Assembly: GCA_963578625.1 (NCBI GenBank)
Contig: CAUZEO010000232.1
Location: 1-8,424, forward strand
Length of the DNA stretch: 8,424 bases
DNA from: CAUZEO01 sp963578625
GTDB lineage: Bacteria; Verrucomicrobiota; Kiritimatiellia; SLOV01
Direction: 5' to 3'
Shown here: piece by piece, positions 6,601 through 8,424 of the stretch
How positions within the stretch are numbered: position 1 is the stretch's first letter
Layout of the letters: the number at the start of each line of letters is the position of its first letter
Notes under the pieces: generated by a model
The model's input: only the letters and a program-made list of their open reading frames with translations
Told to the model about the DNA's origin: nothing
Databases searched by the model: none
Program-made: the position numbers and the translations under genes

Positions 6601-7378
6601 TCGCAGCGCTCAATCCGGCGACCGTGTCCGCGAACGTAATGTCCCATTGCACGCTCAAGGCGTTGCTCGGGGAGGCGGTGACCCGGTTGACCGAACTGAC
6701 CTGGGTATCCGCCGCGGCCCCTGTGAGGTTGATGTCGTCGATCGCGCACGACTCGAAGCCCGAATCGGCTTCAATGCGGATGGTCAGCGTCAGATTGTTC
6801 CCGGTTCCGACGATCGGGGCGCTGAAGCGTTGGAAAACGAGCCCTAAGGCGGGTCCGTCTCCCAGTCCGTCAAAATTCGTATCCTGAATCCACGCGGTGC
6901 TGTTGAGGTTGCCGCTCGACTCGAACTGCACCAGTGTCTGCACGGCTTGGCTGTCGATCCTTGCCTGTACGATAATATGATCATCGTTATCCACGGACAA
7001 GGACCCGCCGGCAAACAGGGCGTCGAACATCATGTCCGAGGCCCCGATGATACTGCGGTTGACGGTGATGGTCTGCTCGTCGGCTGTGTTTCCAAGGCCA
7101 TCGTCCGTGTCCTCTGCCGCGAAGATTCCGCTATTGGACTGCCCGGAGTATGTCCCGGTTTCAGGATGTGAAAGATTGGTCGTCTGGTCGAAGATCCCGT
7201 CGTTGGCCGGATCGAAAAACTGGCTGGAGAGGGTGTACCGGCTGCCGTTGCCGTCGCTCTCGAAATCCTCGTTGTACGGAATCTGAGCCCGGGCCGTCGC
7301 CGTGCAGAGCAGAAAGACGGACACGAACGCGAATGCGGCTTTCATCGTATCGTCGCTCCGCCCGGCATGCCGTTTCAT
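3614..7378 (-). CDS. Large secreted multi-domain beta-sandwich protein (adhesin/surface-protein-like)
   Basis: A 1254-residue exported protein. The signal peptide spans about residues 12-31: KAAF start, hydrophobic core FVSVFLLCTATA, then ARA before Q32. No catalytic motif is visible. Domain order: a ~185-residue EDFExDGNGxRYxLSSQFF module (35-219); three Ig-like repeats (226-328, 329-433, 434-536); second module copy (544-733); two HYDIN/choice-of-anchor-D-like domains (740-857, 863-981); third module copy (986-1177); a C-terminal domain (1178-1254) ending GFYRATLP, like the short terminal domains of many Verrucomicrobia-type surface proteins. Each module carries a calcium-loop-like D-x-[NDT]-x-[DN]-G-x-G-D-G. 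A role in adhesion or matrix is inference. Two starts are possible: ATG at 7378 with AGGA 7 bases upstream, or ATG at 7345 (residue 12) with GGAG 10 bases upstream; the latter gives a cleaner signal peptide. It lies 46 bases downstream of the tail-collar gene, probably in its operon. No clear terminator follows. Confidence 0.88.
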   Translation of the reverse strand: MKRHAGRSDDTMKAAFAFVSVFLLCTATARAQIPYNEDFESDGNGSRYTLSSQFFDPANDGIFDQTTNLSHPETGTYSGQSNSGIFAAEDTDDGLGNTADEQTITVNRSIIGASDMMFDALFAGGSLSVDNDDHIIVQARIDSQAVQTLVQFESSGNLNSTAWIQDTNFDGLGDGPALGLVFQRFSAPIVGTGNNLTLTIRIEADSGFESCAIDDINLTGAAADTQVSSVNRVTASPSNALSVQWDITFADTVAGLSAANLSLVDIGNNITGESITSVVDLGAGTVWRVTASTGSGDGTLRLDVSNDSGLTPGLTNEPFTGGQTMVIDKSGPGIAISAPSTATTSGGPVIYTVSYTGASSVTLNNGHITLNSTGSASGSVKVSGSGTSSRTVTIIGITGDGTLGITVAAGSATDGVGNPAAVGPSSTFTVDNTGPAVAIGPPSIDRTKSGPVSFVVSYTGASSVTLNNGDVTLNQTGTAKGSVNVTGLGTSERTVTISGTAGTGTLGISIASGTAGDVLGNLASPGGPSTTFDVVNPDPSAFSLLCEDFETDGNGSRYLLSSQFFNLAEGIFDQTTDLSHAEDGTYTGQSGFGIFAAEDTDDTTTGGSGADEQTIIFTIPIAGATDLNFFGLFAAGDEAPASYDAVDHMIVEVQIDAQPVQTLVQFESDGILNSASLREDTDFNGTGDGTFIGLEFKPFAAQISGTGNSLTLTIRIFADSSFESMALDLIKVTSSSSEVPEIDVHDGLLITAPSIVDGGAAADFGSTSVSVGFIDRVFNIDNTTGANILNISSVFFTGINPGDFSLVGGFPTFVSPSASDTITVRFDPQSLGQRMTTLRIVNDDADEDIYDITVIGQGNPTAPEIDVHDGGMIGDPSIADGSAAAPFSFTIVAGGTTDRAFNIDNTDGSFALRISSIDFVGGDSSDFSLVGPIPTSIPAGTSDTVTVRFNPITFRLRATTLRITNNDGDEATYDVSLNGIGIVGTTFLCEDFEDNGNGVRYALSSQFFDSAQGIFDQTTDLSHPEDGTYNGQSNQGIFASEDTDDTTSGGGGAAEQTITFNVDITGATGLVFSGLFAAGDGEPASYDLTDHIFVEAQIDGGPVEALLRFESDSSTQGSRPMAQDTTGDGVGDGSVLGLAFQEFGAPIPGSGNSLTLTIRIQADSSLESLALDLLKVSGELVIEGLGIEPLVSGPGVSPSFLGSPGVTYTIEFSVDVPSTVGFAPIGTALAAPDGVFFFDHNTASPTGFYRATLP
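3848..4423 (-). repeat. Module copy 3 of the secreted protein (residues 986-1177)
   Basis: It begins FLCEDFEDNGNGVRYALSSQ and contains GIFDQTTDLSHPEDGTYNGQ, GIFASEDTDD, the loop DTTGDGVGDG and the end SLTLTIRIQADSSLESLALD. The short C-terminal domain follows immediately. Confidence 0.85.
4436..5161 (-). repeat. Two tandem HYDIN/choice-of-anchor-D-like domains (residues 740-857 and 863-981)
   Basis: Both copies start PEIDVHDG and share the order VDGGAAADF or ADGSAAAPF, FNIDNT, ISS, DFSLVG, TVRFDP or TVRFNP, TTLRI and YD at the end. This is the pattern of ASPM-SPD-2-Hydin beta-sandwiches found in bacterial surface proteins. They separate module copies 2 and 3. Confidence 0.75.
5180..5749 (-). 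repeat. Module copy 2 of the secreted protein (residues 544-733)
   Basis: It begins LLCEDFETDGNGSRYLLSSQ and contains GIFDQTTDLSHAEDGTYTGQ, FGIFAAEDTDD, the loop DTDFNGTGDG and the end SLTLTIRIFADSSFESMALD. It is closer to copy 3 than to copy 1: both have the extra CED, the TTTGG/TTSGG insertion after AEDTDD or SEDTDD, and FAAGDxxPASYD. Confidence 0.85.
5771..6079 (-). repeat. Ig-like repeat, residues 434-536
   Basis: It is homologous to the preceding repeat (SYTGASSVTLNNGDVTLN, SERTVTISG, GTLGISIASG). The DNA of the SVTLNNG region (plus strand 5973-6010) matches that of its neighbour (6282-6319) at 37 of 38 bases, indicating a recent duplication or gene conversion. Confidence 0.75.
6080..6394 (-). 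repeat. Ig-like repeat, residues 329-433
   Basis: It runs from GPGIAISAPSTATTSGGPVI through SYTGASSVTLNNGHITLN to SSTFTVDNTGP. It is the first of two clearly homologous bacterial Ig-like repeats in tandem. A more divergent Ig-like unit (226-328, ending MVIDKSGP) precedes it. Confidence 0.75.
6722..7276 (-). repeat. Module copy 1 of the secreted protein (residues 35-219)
   Basis: It begins YNEDFESDGNGSRYTLSSQF and contains GIFDQTT, LSHPETGTYSGQS, FAAEDTDD, the loop DTNFDGLGDG and the end LTLTIRIEADSGFES. At DNA level it shares the word AACTGGCTGGAGAG (plus strand, 7218-7231) with the other two copies (5688-5701 and 4359-4372). Unlike copies 2 and 3 it lacks the CED start, having PYNED instead. 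Confidence 0.85.
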
Positions 7379-7424
7379 TGCCCGTTCCTGGTATGGATGG
7401 ATGTACGCGACAAGCTGAACCCAC

Positions 7425-7931
7425 CTAACTTCGCGATGGATACATACCCGCTAAAGCGATAATAAAACTCACGCACTGGAACGGCTGAATGTTGTCATGC
7501 GCCTGGCTGTTACCGACGTTGGTAGTAGCTCCCATATTCGCGTCGGCAGTCCCATGATAAACGTTTCCCGATGTGGTTGCGCATACGTTTCCACCCGGGT
7601 CCGCTGAGTCGGCGTCCTCCTCCGCCCCGCGCTGGAAATGACTGTGCGCAGGCATATGGCTGACGCTCAGTTGCTCCGTTTCGCTCCCGCCCTTCTCGCC
7701 GATAACGCGCGGTGTAAGCCCGGGCCCGCTCCCCCAATGCATGGGCACCCGCCCCCGTAGATCCGGCAAGCCGAACGTGACCCGACCGTCTCCGCCATAC
7801 GTCGTCCCCAGCAAGGAAAACAACGTGCTATTTTGAGAAATAGAAAGGATCTGGCCGTTACAAAATGACCAATTGCGTGGGCTAAAATTACCCGCAAACA
7901 TCGTGACTTGCGCGATAAACGGCTCAGACAT
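7425..7931 (-). CDS. Phage tail collar domain protein (microcystin-dependent-protein-like)
   Basis: A 168-residue protein with the whole tail-collar signature at its N-terminus: FIAQVTMFAGNFSPRNWSFC (5-24), NGQILSISQNSTLFSLLGT (25-43), TYGGDGRVTFGLPDLRGRVP (44-63). It continues with GSGPGLTPR (67-75), the HMPAHSH histidine motif (92-98) and the typical C-terminus PFQCVSFIIALAGMYPSRS. The family derives from phage short-tail-fibre proteins, but such stand-alone copies are widespread in bacterial chromosomes and their role is unclear. No other phage gene is in the window. The start is firm: AGGAGG lies 6 bases before the ATG. There is no signal peptide. It sits downstream of the DUF6916-like gene but behind a terminator, with its own TATAAT box, and 46 bases upstream of the giant exported protein, with which it probably shares an mRNA. 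Length and motifs are normal for the family. Confidence 0.93.
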   Translation of the reverse strand: MSEPFIAQVTMFAGNFSPRNWSFCNGQILSISQNSTLFSLLGTTYGGDGRVTFGLPDLRGRVPMHWGSGPGLTPRVIGEKGGSETEQLSVSHMPAHSHFQRGAEEDADSADPGGNVCATTSGNVYHGTADANMGATTNVGNSQAHDNIQPFQCVSFIIALAGMYPSRS

Positions 7932-7937
7932 TGCGTG

Positions 7938-7943
7938 CCTCCT
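7938..7943 (-). promoter_or_regulatory. Perfect AGGAGG ribosome binding site of the tail-collar gene
   Basis: AGGAGG on the minus strand, 6 bases before the ATG at 7931. It is by far the strongest Shine-Dalgarno in the window, suggesting high translation of this gene. Confidence 0.9.
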
Positions 7944-7962
7944 GATTACTTAACTTATGATT

Positions 7963-7968
7963 ATTATA
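7963..7968 (-). promoter_or_regulatory. -10 box TATAAT of the tail-collar operon
   Basis: A perfect TATAAT on the minus strand in an AT-rich stretch, about 31 bases upstream of the ATG, which would give a leader of roughly 25 bases. No good -35 box is present at 16-18 bases: TGGCTT lies 17 bases away, TTGATA only 13. The promoter may thus be weak, activated, or read by another sigma factor. Confidence 0.5.
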
Positions 7969-8017
7969 TTGAGTATGAACATATCAAGCCAGCAACGAAT
8001 CCGCGACCTTAAAAGGC

Positions 8018-8056
8018 AAAAAAAGAACAGGGAGGCCCCAGGAAACAGCCCTGTTC
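8018..8056 (-). terminator. Rho-independent terminator after the DUF6916-like gene
   Basis: Read on the minus strand, GAACAGGG (8049-8056) pairs perfectly with CCCTGTTC (8025-8032) over a 16-base loop that can pair a little further inside. Seven T residues (8018-8024) follow. It lies 23 bases after the TGA of the gene at 8080, and separates that gene from the tail-collar gene. Confidence 0.85.
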
Positions 8057-8079
8057 ATGCCGATCGCGTATCGTGCGGT

Positions 8080-8385
8080 TCAGTTGAAGACAGCCTGAAC
8101 AAAGTGGCCCTGCTTCCGGGACTGGACCGGGACGAGGAACATGCCCCGCCACACGGTATCTCCATGCGCAACGTCATACATACGCTGGATCAGCTCCGCC
8201 CCTTCTTCCAACTTGAAAACCAGAGTGAAAGGCTCCCGCGGGCGGTCATCGAGGGAATCGGTTCCGGTCAGTTCCTCCACTTCCACCAACTCGGCGGTAA
8301 CCGCGCCGCCCTCCGGTATGCGGAGGGTAAAAGTCCGGTTCAGATAGCGAGCAAAGTCGGCCAGGTGGAGAACGGGATCGGTCAT
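8080..8385 (-). CDS. DUF6916-like small protein, companion of tail-collar genes
   Basis: A 101-residue protein without a signal peptide or membrane segment. It shows the pattern I associate with DUF6916: a start like FARYLNRTFTLRIPEGGAVT, then LVEVEEL, PFTLVFKLEEG (about 52-62), LIQRMYDVAHGD (64-75), MFLVPVQSRKQGHFVQ and the terminal AVFN. Proteins of this type are typically encoded beside microcystin-dependent/tail-collar genes, as here; their function is not known to me. The ATG at 8385 is the only reasonable start, yet no Shine-Dalgarno is present: the five bases before it (CGAAA) directly follow a GATACCC tandem array. Any promoter lies in or beyond that array, outside the window. A strong terminator follows the gene. 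Confidence 0.75.
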   Translation of the reverse strand: MTDPVLHLADFARYLNRTFTLRIPEGGAVTAELVEVEELTGTDSLDDRPREPFTLVFKLEEGAELIQRMYDVAHGDTVWRGMFLVPVQSRKQGHFVQAVFN

Positions 8386-8390
8386 TTTCG

Positions 8391-8424
8391 GGGTATCGGG
8401 TATCGGGTATCGGGTATCGGGTAT
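8391..8424. repeat. GGGTATC heptamer array (at least 4.9 copies, cut by the window edge)
   Basis: There are four perfect copies from 8391, 8398, 8405 and 8412, then GGGTAT at 8419-8424 where the window stops, so the full copy number is unknown. Read in the direction of the gene at 8385 it is (GATACCC)n, the same unit and orientation as the array ahead of the isomerase gene. It ends only 5 bases before the ATG. Confidence 0.9.

Noticed and set aside
7290..7345. Lipoprotein signal in the giant protein (VFLLC at residues 20-25).
   Set aside because: The residue before the cysteine is Leu rather than Gly, Ala or Ser, and a clean ARA cleavage site for signal peptidase I follows.
3642..7428. Many long plus-strand frames opposite the giant gene (for example 4854-5399, 6348-6887).
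   Set aside because: They are antisense shadows of a GC-rich repetitive coding sequence, without ribosome binding sites or domain features. The minus-strand frame is continuous for 1254 codons with clear domains.
7425..7931. Prophage or contractile-tail cluster, suggested by the tail-collar gene.
   Set aside because: No other phage structural, replication or integration gene lies in the window. Stand-alone tail-collar genes with DUF6916-like partners are common chromosomal genes.
8391..8424. Repeat array as a CRISPR.
   Set aside because: The unit is a 7-base head-to-tail repeat with no spacers, and no cas-like gene is present.

Overview
The window looks like chromosomal sequence from a GC-rich, free-living heterotroph. 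The best guess is the Planctomycetota/Verrucomicrobiota/Lentisphaerota/Hydrogenedentota sphere, probably from a metagenome-assembled genome. This placement is inferred from four things: a sugar phosphate isomerase/epimerase near an amidohydrolase of the uronate-isomerase-like type, a very large secreted beta-sandwich protein ending in a short FYR-type C-terminal domain, generous intergenic DNA full of short hairpins and G-rich heptamer arrays, and eroded gene remnants. No rRNA or tRNA gene is visible to settle it.

Left part (1-2412): an amidohydrolase-superfamily gene runs leftward out of the window (start at 806). After about 300 bases comes a small AbrB/MazE-type DNA-binding protein (1120-1308, +). 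It has a textbook sigma70-like promoter (TTGACA-17-TACTAT) with two palindromes laid over its spacer and -10 box, and its start codon lies about where transcription should begin. A terminator-like stem whose loop is made of TCGGTGT-type heptamers follows. A three-copy GATACCC array then precedes an intact sugar phosphate isomerase/epimerase gene (1582-2382, +), which is closed by a hairpin directly behind its stop codon.

Middle part (2383-3613): about 1.2 kb without an intact gene. It holds a decayed coding remnant with an internal amber stop (about 2522-2932), a set of short hairpins sharing GCGGA/TCCGC arms, a 21-base imperfect inverted repeat containing CACGGAG words, a strong terminator-like hairpin (3303-3334), and a second possible remnant whose strand I could not settle.

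Right part (3614-8424, all minus strand): a DUF6916-like small protein (8080-8385) starts 5 bases after a GATACCC array of at least 4.9 copies and ends at a clear Rho-independent terminator. Downstream of a TATAAT box and a perfect AGGAGG, a phage-tail-collar (microcystin-dependent-protein-like) gene (7425-7931) is followed after 46 bases by a 1254-residue exported protein (3614-7378). That protein has three copies of a ~190-residue module with D-x-D-x-D/N-G loops, three Ig-like repeats, two HYDIN/choice-of-anchor-D-like domains and a short C-terminal domain. The tail-collar gene and the giant gene probably form one operon making envelope or extracellular proteins. The DUF6916-like gene is a familiar companion of tail-collar genes but is insulated here by the terminator.

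The most unusual signal is not a protein: three separate arrays with an exact 7-base period, two of them ending immediately upstream of start codons in the same orientation relative to the gene.
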